From Okeania sp. KiyG1 (lineage in GTDB: Bacteria > Cyanobacteriota > Cyanobacteriia > Cyanobacteriales > Microcoleaceae), in assembly GCF_014132355.1 (NCBI RefSeq), contig NZ_BLZO01000024.1, positions 28,461 through 92,460 of the forward strand: 64,000 bases of DNA. The letters run 5' to 3'. Shown here one piece after another: positions 1 through 9,827 of this stretch. The stretch's first letter is position 1; each line of letters begins with the position of its first letter. The position numbers were made by a program, and so were the translations under genes. The notes under the pieces are model-generated. The model ran no database searches and was not told where the DNA came from. It saw nothing but the letters and a program-made list of their open reading frames with translations.

Positions 1-777
1 CAGCAATTAGTAATTTTCATTACTTCTAAGGTGTAGGAAGGGGACTTTAACAGTAACTCTTATTCTGTCTCAATTTCTCAATTATTTTTACCGAAAAATT
101 CTGGTCTAAAGCCTCCCCTTTTAAGCTATCCCTTATAAATAACTCCTGAAAACCTTGTGGGGAACAGGGGAGTAGGGAGCAGGGGAGAAAGGAGAAAGAA
201 TCATAGTAGATAGGAAAAACTACTTAAGTTATCAAAAAAATGTACTTTTTCATACATTTTTTCTCTGACAAAAACCTTTTAAAGACTTACGCATAACTTG
301 TCTATGTTGTCAAATTTTATGTTAAGAAAGATGTTTATAAAGCATAGCTTTTAAGGGGATAAAAAAATAGCATATTCCTTATGTTAAACCTCCTTATTGC
401 AGAGGTACTGATAACTGATAACTGAAATTACCTTCCACAAAATTAATAGCTAATAGCTGAATACTTACTATTAGAGTTGTTGGAAAATAACTCGAAAAAG
501 CGAATTAAAGTCACAGAAATCATCTAACTTTCTTGCTGCTTTTCCTCCATGAACTTTTCCTGACGACAAACAAAATATAGCAATATGATTTGAGTTGTGA
601 GATATTGGAGACTTTTGTTCTAGGTATGGAGGGAATAGGGAATAGGTATGGAGGGAAGAAACGAATACATAAGAATAAAAAACTGCTATATTCTATGCTT
701 TAAAAAAACACCTCAATTCTCACATCTGATTCCTGATTGCTATAGATTTATAACCGAAATTATTAGTAGTATTTAAG
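1..777. other. Intergenic region without a recognised gene
   Basis: No convincing coding frame is visible. The stretch carries short dispersed motifs that recur in this window: an 'accgaaaaattctggtctaa' motif near 90, an 'actgataactgataactg' run near 405-424 and a 'ggtatggagggaa' duplication near 623-655. The Uma2 gene starts directly after it. Confidence 0.6.
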
Positions 778-1440
778 ATGCTTATTTCAACAGAAAAACC
801 GGATATTAAGTTAATGACTTTAGAAGAGTTTTGGGACTGGTATCCTGATGGTTATGGTCGCTTTGAACTACATAATGGAGAGGTTGTTCAAGTGCAACCT
901 ACTGGAACTCACGAAAAAGTAGCTGGTTTTCTAGCTTTGGAATTAGGTGTGGAAATTAAACGCCTGAATTTACCTTTTTTTATCCCTCGACAGGGACTAA
1001 TTAAAACCATAGATTCGGATAAATCGGCTTATATTCCTGATGTAATGGTATTAGATGATAATGCTATTAAAGCGGAAAATCCCCCCCAACCCCCCTTTGA
1101 AAGGGGGGATGTTAATGAGTCAATGTGGAATAAGCGATCGACTATTACTCAAGGTAAAAGTGTTAAATTAGCCATAGAAGTAGTAAGTACCAATTGGCAA
1201 GATGATTATTTAAATAAGCTTGGAGAATATGAAAAATTAGGGATAAACGAATATTGGATAGTTGATTATTTAGGTTTAGGAGGTCGCCGATATATTGGAG
1301 ACCCCAAACAACCAACTATTTCGGTTTGTAATTTAGTTGAAAATGAATATGCGATTAATTTATTTAGAGGTCAAGATGTGGTGCGTTCCCCGACTTTTCC
1401 AGAACTCAATTTAACCGCAGAACAAATATTTGGAAGTTAA
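778..1440 (+). CDS. Uma2 family endonuclease-like protein (DUF820)
   Basis: The 220-residue product matches the Uma2/DUF820 family, which is greatly expanded in filamentous cyanobacteria and has a PD-(D/E)XK nuclease fold. Visible family features are the N-terminal LEEFWDW segment, the IPDVMVLDD block (Asp88), the AIEVVS block (Glu134) and the following DYLNKLGEYEKLGINEYWIVD (Lys147); these are the likely catalytic residues. The in vivo role of the family is poorly known, with mobile-element or repair functions suggested. Residues about 102-112 are read from a GC-rich palindromic repeat inserted in frame. No operon partner is seen; a long tandem array follows the stop codon directly. Confidence 0.88.
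   Translation: MLISTEKPDIKLMTLEEFWDWYPDGYGRFELHNGEVVQVQPTGTHEKVAGFLALELGVEIKRLNLPFFIPRQGLIKTIDSDKSAYIPDVMVLDDNAIKAENPPQPPFERGDVNESMWNKRSTITQGKSVKLAIEVVSTNWQDDYLNKLGEYEKLGINEYWIVDYLGLGGRRYIGDPKQPTISVCNLVENEYAINLFRGQDVVRSPTFPELNLTAEQIFGS
1081..1111. repeat. Short palindromic repeat inserted in frame in the Uma2 gene
   Basis: Six C residues, TTTGAAA and six G residues form a near-perfect hairpin at 1090-1108. It is translated in frame as NPPQPPFERGD. Similar C-run/G-run palindromes occur between genes in this window (near 20340-20430, 29625-29715, 34840-34990), so this looks like a dispersed repeat that landed in a coding region. Confidence 0.7.
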
Positions 1441-3245
1441 AAGTTAAAAGTCAAAAGTCAAAAATTAAAATTCAAAATGCAAAAGTCAAAAGTCAAAAGT
1501 CAGATTTTATCCGCTCAAAACTTGAAAGTTTGGGCGTTGCTGAATCAAGAGATGAATATTTTTTGAACAGGTAAATCTTATCCTTAATTAAAAGTCAAAA
1601 TTCAAAAGTCAAAAGTTATCAAATCAAAATGCAAAAATCAAAAGTCAAAAGTCAGATTTTATCCGCTCAAAACTTGAAAGTTTGGGCGTTGCTGAATCAA
1701 GAGATGAATATTTTTGAACAGGTAAATCTTATCCTTAATTAAAAGTCAAAATTCAAAAGTCAAAAGTTATCAAATCAAAATGCAAAAATCAAAAGTCAAA
1801 AGTCAGATTTTATCCGCTCAAAACTTGAAAGTTTGGGCGTTGCTGAATCAAGAGATGAATATTTTTTGAACAGGTAAATCTTATCCTTAATTAAAAGTCA
1901 AAATTCAAAAGTCAAAAGTTATCAAATCAAAATGCAAAAATCAAAAGTCAAAAGTCAGATTTTATCCGCTCAAAACTTGAAAGTTTGGGCGTTGCTGAAT
2001 CAAAGGATGAATATTTTTTGAACAGGTAAATCTTATCCTTAATTAAAAGTCAAAATTCAAAAGTCAAAAGTTATCAAATCAAAATGCAAAAATCAAAAGT
2101 CAAAAGTCAGATTTTATCCGCTCAAAACTTGAAAGTTTGGGCGTTGCTGAATCAAGAGATGAATATTTTTTGAACAGGTAAATCTTATCCTTAATTAAAA
2201 GTCAAAATTCAAAAGTCAAAAGTTATCAAATCAAAATGCAAAAATCAAAAGTCAAAAGTCAGATTTTATCCGCTCAAAACTTGAAAGTTTGGGCGTTGCT
2301 GAATCAAGAGATGAATATTTTTTGAACAGGTAAATCTTATCCTTAATTAAAAGTCAAAATTCAAAAGTCAAAAGTTATCAAATCAAAATGCAAAAATCAA
2401 AAGTCAAAAGTCAGATTTTATCCGCTCAAAACTTGAAAGTTTGGGCGTTGCTGAATCAAGAGATGAATATTTTTTGAACAGGTAAATCTTATCCTTAATT
2501 AAAAGTCAAAATTCAAAAGTCAAAAGTTATCAAATCAAAATGCAAAAATCAAAAGTCAAAAGTCAGATTTTATCCGCTCAAAACTTGAAAGTTTGGGCGT
2601 TGCTGAATCAAGAGATGAATATTTTTTGAACAGGTAAATCTTATCCTTAATTAAAAGTCAAAATTCAAAAGTCAAAAGTTATCAAATCAAAATGCAAAAA
2701 TCAAAAGTCAAAAGTCAGATTTTATCCGCTCAAAACTTGAAAGTTTGGGCGTTGCTGAATCAAGAGATGAATATTTTTTGAACAGGTAAATCTTATCCTT
2801 AATTAAAAGTCAAAATTCAAAAGTCAAAAGTTATCAAATCAAAATGCAAAAATCAAAAGTCAAAAGTCAGATTTTATCCGCTCAAAACTTGAAAGTTTGG
2901 GCGTTGCTGAATCAAGGGATGAATCTTTTTGAACAGGTAAATCTTATCCTTAATTAAAAGTCAAAATTCAAAAGTCAAAAGTTATCAAATCAAAATGCAA
3001 AAATCAAAAGTCAAAAGTCAGATTTTATCCGCTCAAAACTTTAAAGTTTGGGCGTTGCTGAATCAAGGGATGAATCTTTTTTGAACAGGTAAATCTTATC
3101 CTTAATTAAAAGTCAAAATTCAAAAGTCAAAAGTTATCAAATCAAAATGCAAAAATCAAAAGTCAAAAGTAAGATTTTATCCGCTCAAAACTTTAAAGTT
3201 TGGGCGTTGCTGAATCAAGAGATGAATCTTTTTTGAACAGGTAAT
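1441..3245. repeat. Tandem array, 12 copies of a ~152-bp unit
   Basis: The anchor 'gattttatccgctcaaaact' starts at 1503, 1655, 1806, 1958, 2110, 2262, 2414, 2566, 2718, 2870, 3021 and 3173, giving periods of 151-152 bp. Copies are nearly identical; the last three show most changes (cttgaaag to ctttaaag, 'gagatg' to 'gggatg'). Each unit contains 'gggcgttgctgaatcaa', which resembles the terminus of the MITE family at 20217 and 29597, and runs of 'aaaagtcaaaagtcaa'. No open reading frame spans the unit. Confidence 0.95.
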
Positions 3246-4014
3246 ACCAAATTGATAAATGTTTGCTACAAATAGTTAGGGTATTTATTCTAATGCGCGA
3301 ATTTAGAATTTAGAATGCAGAATGGATATATTTAATACAATTTTTGATGTTGCAAATTACCTTTTTCGTGAAATAGACTTTATATGAAAGTCTTTTTATG
3401 GTGCTTACTATTCGTAACATTCTTTTTAAAAATTGGTATAAATCTCATCCTTAATTAAAATTCAAAATGCAAAAGTAAGATTTTATCAGTTCAAAACTTT
3501 AAAGTTTGGGCGTTGCTGAATCAAGGGAGAAATCTTTTTTGAACAGGTAAATCTCATCCTTAATTAAAATTAAAAATGCAAAAGTAAAAAGTAAGATTTT
3601 ATCAGTTCAAAACTTTGATGTTACAGTAATTTACGGAAGTTATTTAACATTAAAAGTTTGAATACTCGGTTACTCAAGTGTAAATCCATTTTATGTTATT
3701 TATTCTATCTTAAATTAGGGCTTACCGATTAAATCTAAAAGTCTTTATAGATAAAGGTAAGAGCCTTTTTAAGTATCAAAAAGTGCGAGGTTTTAGGTGC
3801 TAATGGTTCAAAAATTTAGGATTTTGCTCAAGAGTTGGGGAGAAAAATCAAGGGACGATTCTTCCTACTATCTCCTCTATAATTCCCCTAACTCCATTCT
3901 CCTGACTCAGTATTTCAAGCCTCCTATTCAGTAGGAGGTACTGATAACTGATAACTGATAACTGATAACTGAAATAACTCCTTCTTCAATAGTTTAATTA
4001 GTAGAGAAAATTTT
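3246..4014. repeat. Spacer with two degenerate copies of the 152-bp unit
   Basis: After the array, two partial diverged units begin at about 3479 and 3595 ('gattttatcagttcaaaact'). The rest holds no gene that I can support. Just before the ATPase start is a run of 'actgataactgataactg' (3940-3975), a dispersed simple repeat of this genome. Confidence 0.65.
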
Positions 4015-6345
4015 ATGCAACTTGCCCCCAAACCAGAAACAGCAAATATCGATCGCTCCCCAGCAGAAACCATCACCCTAGATGTCAGTGGGATGAAATG
4101 CGCCGGATGTGTCAAAGCAGTCGAACGCCAACTCACCCAACAAACAGGCGTTATCTCCGCTCTAGTCAACCTCGCAACCGAAGTAGCAACCGTCCAATGC
4201 CAAACAGGGGCGATCGATCCAAACACCCTCGCCGAAAAACTCACAAATAACGGTTTCCCCACTCAACCACGTCTCGATACCTCCGAAATAGACGCAACCA
4301 AAAAACAAACCGAACGCCATAACCAAGAAATTAAACAACAAATTAGACGGATAGCGATCGCTGCCTTCCTCATTATTCTCTCAGGTATGGGACATTTGGG
4401 TCACTTGATTGGTCTAGAAATTCCCATTGTGAGCAATATTTGGTTTCATGCAGCATTAGCAACCTTAGCTTTATTATTACCAGGACGCGAAATTATCATC
4501 GATGGTGTTCAAAGTCTTTGGCGAAACGCTCCCAACATGAACACCTTAGTTGGTCTCGGCGCCATGACCGCTTACATTGCCAGTATTGTTGCTCTACTAT
4601 TTCCCGAATTAGGTTGGGAATGCTTTTTTGACGAACCCGTAATGATCCTTGGTTTTATTCTTCTTGGCAAAACCCTCGAACAACAAGCAAGATATCGAGC
4701 AGCATCTACCCTCCAGTCATTAATAGCACTGCAACCTGCCACCGCACGTTTAGTCCCCCCACCAAACGGGGAGAATAATTCTGAGTCTGTAGAAATTCCA
4801 GCTTCACGAGTCAAAGTCGGAGAATATCTCCAAGTATTGCCTGGAGAAAAAATTCCTGTGGATGGAGAAATATGTAATGGCAGAACAACAATAGATGAGT
4901 CGATGCTGACAGGGGAGTCTATACCTGTAACAAAAGAATGTGGCGCTAAAGTTACTGCCGGAACTATCAATAACTCAGGCGCTATAGTTATCCAGGCAAC
5001 TCACATAGGTTCAGAAACTACATTAGCTCAAATAGTTAAATTAGTAGAAACCGCTCAAACCCGCAAAGCACCCATTCAAAATTTGGCAGATACCGTGGCA
5101 GGTTATTTTACCTACGGCGTAATGACCATCGCTTCCGTAACCTTCCTCTTTTGGTATTTAGCAGGTACTAATATCTGGCCGAATGTGTTGCAGATGACCG
5201 ACCATGAAGGGATGATGATGGCACATTCCACTTCCACTTCCCCACTATTATTAAGTTTGAAATTAACTATCGCCGTTTTAGTTATTGCTTGTCCTTGTGC
5301 ATTAGGTTTAGCCACACCCACAGCAATATTAGTAGGTTCTGGTGTCGGTGCAGAAAGAGGTTTATTAATTAAAGGTGGGGATGTGCTGGAAAAAGTACAT
5401 GAATTAGATACTATTGTCTTTGACAAAACTGGAACATTAACCACAGGTCATCCCACTGTTACAGATATTGTCGGCGATAACCCGCAATGGTTATTACAAG
5501 TTGCAGCGACGGTGGAAAGTGGCGCGAGTCATCCCTTGGCAAAAGCAATTTTACAAAAAGCTCAACAAGAGAATATCTCATTACTCACAGCAACAGACTT
5601 TCACACCGAAGCTGGTTTAGGAATATCTGCTGTTATAGATGGTAAATCTGCTTTAGTGGGAAATTTGGAATGGTTGAAAAGCCATGAAATTGTTATCAAT
5701 GCTGAAAATATCCCCACTTTAAACGGCAAAACAACAGTTTATATTGCTGTGGATGGAATATTAGCTGGAGTTATCGGAGTTAGCGATGTGCTTCGGGATG
5801 ACGCTAAAGCAACAGTGCAGCGTTTACAAAGTATGGGTTTAAGAGTGATGTTATTAACAGGCGATCGCTCTTCTGTTGCCGAAACTATTGGACAACAGTT
5901 AAATATAAATTCAAAAGATATTTTGGCAGAGGTGGCACCATCTGGAAAAGCAGAGGCGATCGCTTCTTTGCAGTCAAATGCGGGGAAAGTGGCAATGGTG
6001 GGAGATGGTATTAATGATGCTCCTGCTCTAGCTCAAGCAAATGTGGGTATTGGGATGCAAGCTGGTACAGATGTGGCAGTGGAAGCTGCTGATATTGTGT
6101 TGATGCAGGATAAATTGATGGATGTGGTGCAGTCTATTAAGCTCAGTCGTACTACTTTCAACAAAATTCGTCAAAATTTATTTTGGGCTTTTGCCTATAA
6201 TATTGTGGGCATTCCTGTAGCTGCGGGAGTGTTGTTACCGAGTTTTGGTATTATTCTCAACCCTGCTGCAGCGGGTGCTTTTATGGCATTTAGTTCCGTG
6301 AGTGTTGTGACAAACTCTTTATTACTGCGTAGAACATTTCGTTGA
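4015..6345 (+). CDS. Copper-translocating P1B-type ATPase (CtaA/PacS/CopA family)
   Basis: The 776-residue product is an integral membrane ATPase that should move Cu(I) across the cytoplasmic or thylakoid membrane, coupled to ATP hydrolysis through an aspartyl phosphate. Seen in order: an N-terminal heavy-metal-associated domain with GMKCAGC (Cys29, Cys32), an actuator TGES (299-302), the metal-site CPC (426-428) in a membrane helix, the phosphorylation motif DKTGT (Asp470), the nucleotide-binding SHP motif (505-507), and the hinge GDGIND (663-668), followed by terminal helices. CPC plus the CxxC domain indicate monovalent copper. The length is normal. CtaA (import side) and PacS (thylakoid) cannot be separated by eye; the downstream tmk is weak context for CtaA. 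Confidence 0.95.
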   Translation: MQLAPKPETANIDRSPAETITLDVSGMKCAGCVKAVERQLTQQTGVISALVNLATEVATVQCQTGAIDPNTLAEKLTNNGFPTQPRLDTSEIDATKKQTERHNQEIKQQIRRIAIAAFLIILSGMGHLGHLIGLEIPIVSNIWFHAALATLALLLPGREIIIDGVQSLWRNAPNMNTLVGLGAMTAYIASIVALLFPELGWECFFDEPVMILGFILLGKTLEQQARYRAASTLQSLIALQPATARLVPPPNGENNSESVEIPASRVKVGEYLQVLPGEKIPVDGEICNGRTTIDESMLTGESIPVTKECGAKVTAGTINNSGAIVIQATHIGSETTLAQIVKLVETAQTRKAPIQNLADTVAGYFTYGVMTIASVTFLFWYLAGTNIWPNVLQMTDHEGMMMAHSTSTSPLLLSLKLTIAVLVIACPCALGLATPTAILVGSGVGAERGLLIKGGDVLEKVHELDTIVFDKTGTLTTGHPTVTDIVGDNPQWLLQVAATVESGASHPLAKAILQKAQQENISLLTATDFHTEAGLGISAVIDGKSALVGNLEWLKSHEIVINAENIPTLNGKTTVYIAVDGILAGVIGVSDVLRDDAKATVQRLQSMGLRVMLLTGDRSSVAETIGQQLNINSKDILAEVAPSGKAEAIASLQSNAGKVAMVGDGINDAPALAQANVGIGMQAGTDVAVEAADIVLMQDKLMDVVQSIKLSRTTFNKIRQNLFWAFAYNIVGIPVAAGVLLPSFGIILNPAAAGAFMAFSSVSVVTNSLLLRRTFR

Positions 6346-6967
6346 AAGAGGAATTAACAATAGACATCTCCTCCACCCATAGGGAGTAGGAAGTAGGGGT
6401 CATTTCAGTTATCAGTTATCAGTTATCAGTACCTCCGACTAAAACCGGAAGCTTGAAAATACTGAACTGAATATTTTTTCATCCCCTTAAAAGGGGAGGC
6501 TTTAGACCTCACTTTTTGGTAAATAATTGATAATTTCTGTGCGATAATTGACTTTATTTTTTATCATCTGGTTAAAAGGGGAGGCTTTAGACCTCACTTT
6601 TTGGTAAATAATTGATAATTTCTGTGCGATAATTGACTTTATTTTTTATCATCTGGAGATGTCTAATTTATTTTATAGCAGGGAAAAGTGGTGCGACTCC
6701 GTGAGGAAACAGTGGGAAAAACTTTTCCCTTTCCCGTACTATAAATTAATCGGTAGTCCTGTATATGTAATGATATTATATCCGAATAATTAGCGGTCAA
6801 AAAATTTCCTCCTTTTCCTCCTTTTTATTATTATTTTCTTCTTCTTTCTTCCCTCCTGACTCCTCCATCGTTTATTTATAAGTATTCAACTGGGCATGAT
6901 ATGATAAGTCAATATCAGCGATTAGTTCTTGACATTAATCTTGAAAAGATTAGGTTTTTTCTACAGT
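6346..6967. repeat. Spacer with an 85-bp direct duplication and a hairpin
   Basis: An 85-bp segment starting 'ttaaaaggggaggctttaga' occurs at 6487 and again at 6572. A hairpin-forming pair 'gggaaaagt'/'acttttccc' lies at about 6682-6730. The sequence 'tttatttataagtattcaac' near 6868 recurs at about 8340 and 12568, upstream of the two tmk genes. No gene is supported. Confidence 0.7.
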
Positions 6968-7636
6968 TTATGTCCGATAGTGATGGTATTCATACAATAA
7001 AAACAAAAGGTCTTCAATCATATAAACTTCAGCCCATTCTTCCACTGGTAATTTTATCCCTAATTCTTCTTCAATTCGCAAAGCCAACTTAGAGCTAAGT
7101 ACATCTGGATCTATTTTCAAATCATCAACTAACCTATCATCTAATTCCAACTGTTTTTGAGGTCTATTTAAAATCTCTTCAAGAAGCTTAAAAAGAGCTA
7201 AATCAATTTCTTTTCTCTTTTTTAAAATTCTTTCAGCTTCCTTTTCTCCTTTTTTTGTTGTAATTAGCCAAGCTATCTCACCAAGACTAGGTATTCGACC
7301 TAGCTCATCCCATTCTCTTTCAATGCGGTTAATTATACCTTCAATATCTAGATTCCATATTTGATATTCCAAATTATTTTTATCAACATACTCAAACATT
7401 CCAATTTCCATGAAACCAGTCTCCAGTATCTCTCGGGTTGCTTCAAGAGTCATCAACTTTATTTCTTGTGAATTTGCTTGTGGGAACTTTTCCCTAAACC
7501 GACCTATGATTTGCCATAAACCTACATAGTCTTCTGTTCCTTCAATGATATAGTCATCCCAAAATTCATATTTCATAGCTTTTATCTCTATATAATTACT
7601 ACTACAACTAGGGCAGATTAATTGATAATTCGACAT
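6968..7636 (-). CDS. Unknown protein with N-terminal CxxC and ACP-like C-terminus, copy 1
   Basis: I do not recognise this 222-residue family. Its N-terminus has CPSCSS, a single CxxC that could be half of a zinc ribbon. A charged helical middle follows. The last 50 residues (DDLKIDPDVLSSKLALRIEE, then GIKLPVEEWAEVYMIEDLLF) resemble helices II-IV of an acyl-carrier-protein-like fold, but the canonical DSL phosphopantetheine site is not present, so a carrier role is doubtful. The start at 7636 (MSNYQ) is shared with the paralogue. No strong ribosome binding site is seen. It may be cotranscribed with the preceding small gene at 7708-8049. Confidence 0.8.
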   Translation of the reverse strand: MSNYQLICPSCSSNYIEIKAMKYEFWDDYIIEGTEDYVGLWQIIGRFREKFPQANSQEIKLMTLEATREILETGFMEIGMFEYVDKNNLEYQIWNLDIEGIINRIEREWDELGRIPSLGEIAWLITTKKGEKEAERILKKRKEIDLALFKLLEEILNRPQKQLELDDRLVDDLKIDPDVLSSKLALRIEEELGIKLPVEEWAEVYMIEDLLFLLYEYHHYRT

Positions 7637-7707
7637 CTGAGTTATAGAGATTTTTTATGATTACTATCATTAGAACATAGCATACTTTTAGACCGGAATG
7701 CTTAATC

Positions 7708-8049
7708 TTAAATAATGCTGTCTATATATTCCCAATTAGGGTTTTCTATTATCGACTTACTTAACAAATCAAATTTTTGACGGCAATGATTATCTAATTT
7801 TAAAGGAATTTCTTCATTTCTAAAAACTATATTTATGCCTATTTTTTCAGTATTACTTGCGATGTTAATATTGATATCTATAGTAACAAGTTTAGAGAAA
7901 ACAACTTGACCATGAACTTCACTAGCCATTAAATAGTTGCCTCGAATATACACAACTTCAAAACCACAATAACTGAGAATATCTGTCAAAATTAACTTTA
8001 GATTTTCTACATCGACAGCTACAGTAAATACACCAGTATAGCGAGCCAT
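7708..8049 (-). CDS. Unknown 113-residue protein, copy 1
   Basis: I chose the start at 8049 (MARYTGVFTVAV) because it follows a TTGGAG ribosome binding site at good spacing and because upstream in-frame residues are only translated polypurine simple repeat that differs between the two copies. The product looks soluble, with alternating hydrophobic residues suggesting a beta-rich fold (GQVVFSKLVTIDININI). No family recognised. A paralogue of the same length lies at 11832-12173. It is followed by the CxxC gene on the same strand, so the two may form an operon divergent from tmk. Confidence 0.75.
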   Translation of the reverse strand: MARYTGVFTVAVDVENLKLILTDILSYCGFEVVYIRGNYLMASEVHGQVVFSKLVTIDININIASNTEKIGINIVFRNEEIPLKLDNHCRQKFDLLSKSIIENPNWEYIDSII

Positions 8050-8693
8050 AAAAAACTCCAATAATAGAAAAATTATTTGAATTGAAGAAGGAAGAAAGAA
8101 AAAGTGGATTGGGACAGCCAACGACCTACCACTTCCTGTCTACAAACCCCAACAAGCTTGTAAAAACTGCGGATGACGGCGGGGTATTAAACCCAAAATA
8201 AAAAGATAAAATATAAACTAATATTCTATATACTCTCTATAGGTAATAATATTATATTATTTCCGTTTTCTTGGCGAACAAAAAAACAGATATTCTCGTT
8301 TAAACTGCAAATATATCCATTTTTCCTGTTCCAGTTTTCATTTATTTATAAGTATTTAACCAGCCATGATAGAATAATTTGATTGATAGGAATTCTAGAT
8401 AATTAGTAAGAATTTTATTACTTCGATGTCTGCCATTCCTGATTTCCTAAAAAGAAGGGGTGGGGCGGGTTCATCTAAATTTAATGTTCAACAATTAAGA
8501 ATAGCGCGGAACCCGACCCTACTATGTCTGCCATTCCTGATTTCCTAAAAAGAAGTGGGGCGGATTCATCTAAATTTAATGTTCAACAATTAAGAATAGG
8601 GCGGAACCCAACCCTACTATCTAATATTTATTTGACAAACACTCTCTTAGCAAATTATAAAAAAGCAGTTAAAAATAGACAAATAAATGCAAA
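8050..8693. repeat. Spacer with a ~97-bp direct duplication upstream of tmk
   Basis: The segment starting 'tgtctgccattcctgatttc' occurs at about 8426 and 8525, each followed by 'ttcatctaaatttaatgttc' and a 'gcggaaccc' block. The copy-2 spacer has only one related sequence (near 12811), so this duplication arose after the segmental duplication or was lost there. Polypurine simple repeat lies at 8085-8102. Confidence 0.7.
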
Positions 8694-9344
8694 ATGATAG
8701 GTAAATTAATTGTCTTTGAAGGTGTAGAAGGAGGGGGGAAAACCACTCAAATTCAACTTTTACGAAATTGGCTATTAGAAAAAAAACAATCAAGCAAACT
8801 TTTCTCAAAGTTTATAGATTTAGAAGTAATTGTCACACGAGAACCAGGAGGAACAAAATTAGGTCAAGCTTTACGAGAATTACTATTAAATACAGATATA
8901 TCTGGAGAACAAATTCAAGAAAAAGCAGAATTGTTACTATACGCAGCAGATAGGTCTCAACATATTGAAAACTTGATTAAACCCTACTTAGAAAAAAGGG
9001 CTATAGTATTGTGCGATCGCTTTATTGACTCGACTATTGCTTATCAAGGATATGGTCGTGGTTTAGATTTAGATTTAATTCAAAAACTCAATCATATTGC
9101 TACAGGTGGCTTAAAAAACGAATTAACTTTTTGGTTAGATATTGATGTTAAAATTGGTTTAACTAGAGCTAAAAATAGGGGAAAAATTGATAGAATGGAA
9201 CAAGCAGATATTCAATTTCATCAAAGAGTGCAACAAGGCTATCAAGAATTAGCTAAAAGTAATCCTTCAATAGTACGAATAGATGCTAATTTGACTATAG
9301 ATAAAATTCAAGAACAAATTCAAAAAGTTCTGAGAAAAAATTAA
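8694..9344 (+). CDS. tmk: Thymidylate kinase (dTMP kinase), copy 1
   Basis: This enzyme phosphorylates dTMP to dTDP with ATP, an essential step in dTTP synthesis. The 216-residue product shows the P-loop GVEGGGKTTQ (about 9-18), the TREPGGT motif, and the DRFIDSTIAYQGYGRG signature with the catalytic DR. Length is typical. The ATG starting MIGKLIVFEG is preferred; an ATG a few bases upstream is out of frame. Compared with copy 2, it lacks two residues (FIDLEV versus FIDIDLEV), and one missing base near 9328 ends it early as VLRKN instead of VLMKKLIEWA. The lost tail is short, so activity is plausible. Confidence 0.93.
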   Translation: MIGKLIVFEGVEGGGKTTQIQLLRNWLLEKKQSSKLFSKFIDLEVIVTREPGGTKLGQALRELLLNTDISGEQIQEKAELLLYAADRSQHIENLIKPYLEKRAIVLCDRFIDSTIAYQGYGRGLDLDLIQKLNHIATGGLKNELTFWLDIDVKIGLTRAKNRGKIDRMEQADIQFHQRVQQGYQELAKSNPSIVRIDANLTIDKIQEQIQKVLRKN

Positions 9345-9585
9345 TAGAATTGGCTTAACGAAGTCAGAAGTCAGAAGTTGTTTTTGTAAAGGGGATTTGA
9401 GCAAGCCTACAAAAACATTCGCCTTAAAAGGTGGGATTTTAGACCTAATTATTTTGATAAATTTCTTAAGTATTTGTAGATAAATTTTATGATATTAACT
9501 TTACTAATATAGAAATTAGGAATGATTTATGAGATATTTAAGAACAATTAATATCAATCAAAATCCTTTTATATTATGACTCCTG

Positions 9586-9780
9586 ATATCATGTCCGTTT
9601 AAATCGTTTGTGTAAACCCAAGGGTGAATATCTACAGGAAATAATGGTTTTTTTCTTGCGAGGGTAGCTTTCCTCCCTCTTTCCTCTTCTCTCTTCCTTC
9701 TTCCTTCTTCCTTCTTCCTTCTTCCTTCTTCCTTCTTCCTTACCTTTGCCATACAATACCGATGCTACCGGACATGATAT
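9586..9780. mobile_element. MITE-like element, family 2 (ATATCATGTCCG ends)
   Basis: Perfect 12-bp inverted ends ATATCATGTCCG / CGGACATGATAT bound a 195-bp element. Direct repeats 'gactcct' flank it (9578-9584 and 9781-9787), a likely target duplication. The interior has the family block 'gggtgaatatctacaggaaa' and a (CTTCC)n simple-repeat core at about 9667-9742. The right sub-end 'gatgctaccgg' is shared with the copies at 21149 and 33274. It encodes no transposase. Confidence 0.85.
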
Positions 9781-9827
9781 GACTCCTAATTATTACTAAA
9801 ATCTTATAACTGAAATATAATTGCTAT

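Larger units (their letters stand above)
6955..9353. repeat. Segmental duplication, copy 1 (three genes)
   Basis: This block holds, in order, a 222-residue unknown gene (minus), a 113-residue unknown gene (minus) and tmk (plus). The same genes in the same order, orientation and sizes recur at about 10820-13609. Coding parts are almost identical, whereas the spacers between them have diverged and gained different repeats. Confidence 0.93.

Noticed and set aside
1441-3245. Considered as a CRISPR array
   Set aside because: The whole 152-bp unit is conserved and there are no unique spacers; the same holds for the arrays at 29871 and 47316. No cas gene is seen.
9558-9752. Minus-strand frame with KKEEGRRKKEEGRRK repeats
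   Set aside because: It is the translation of the simple-repeat core of a family-2 MITE.
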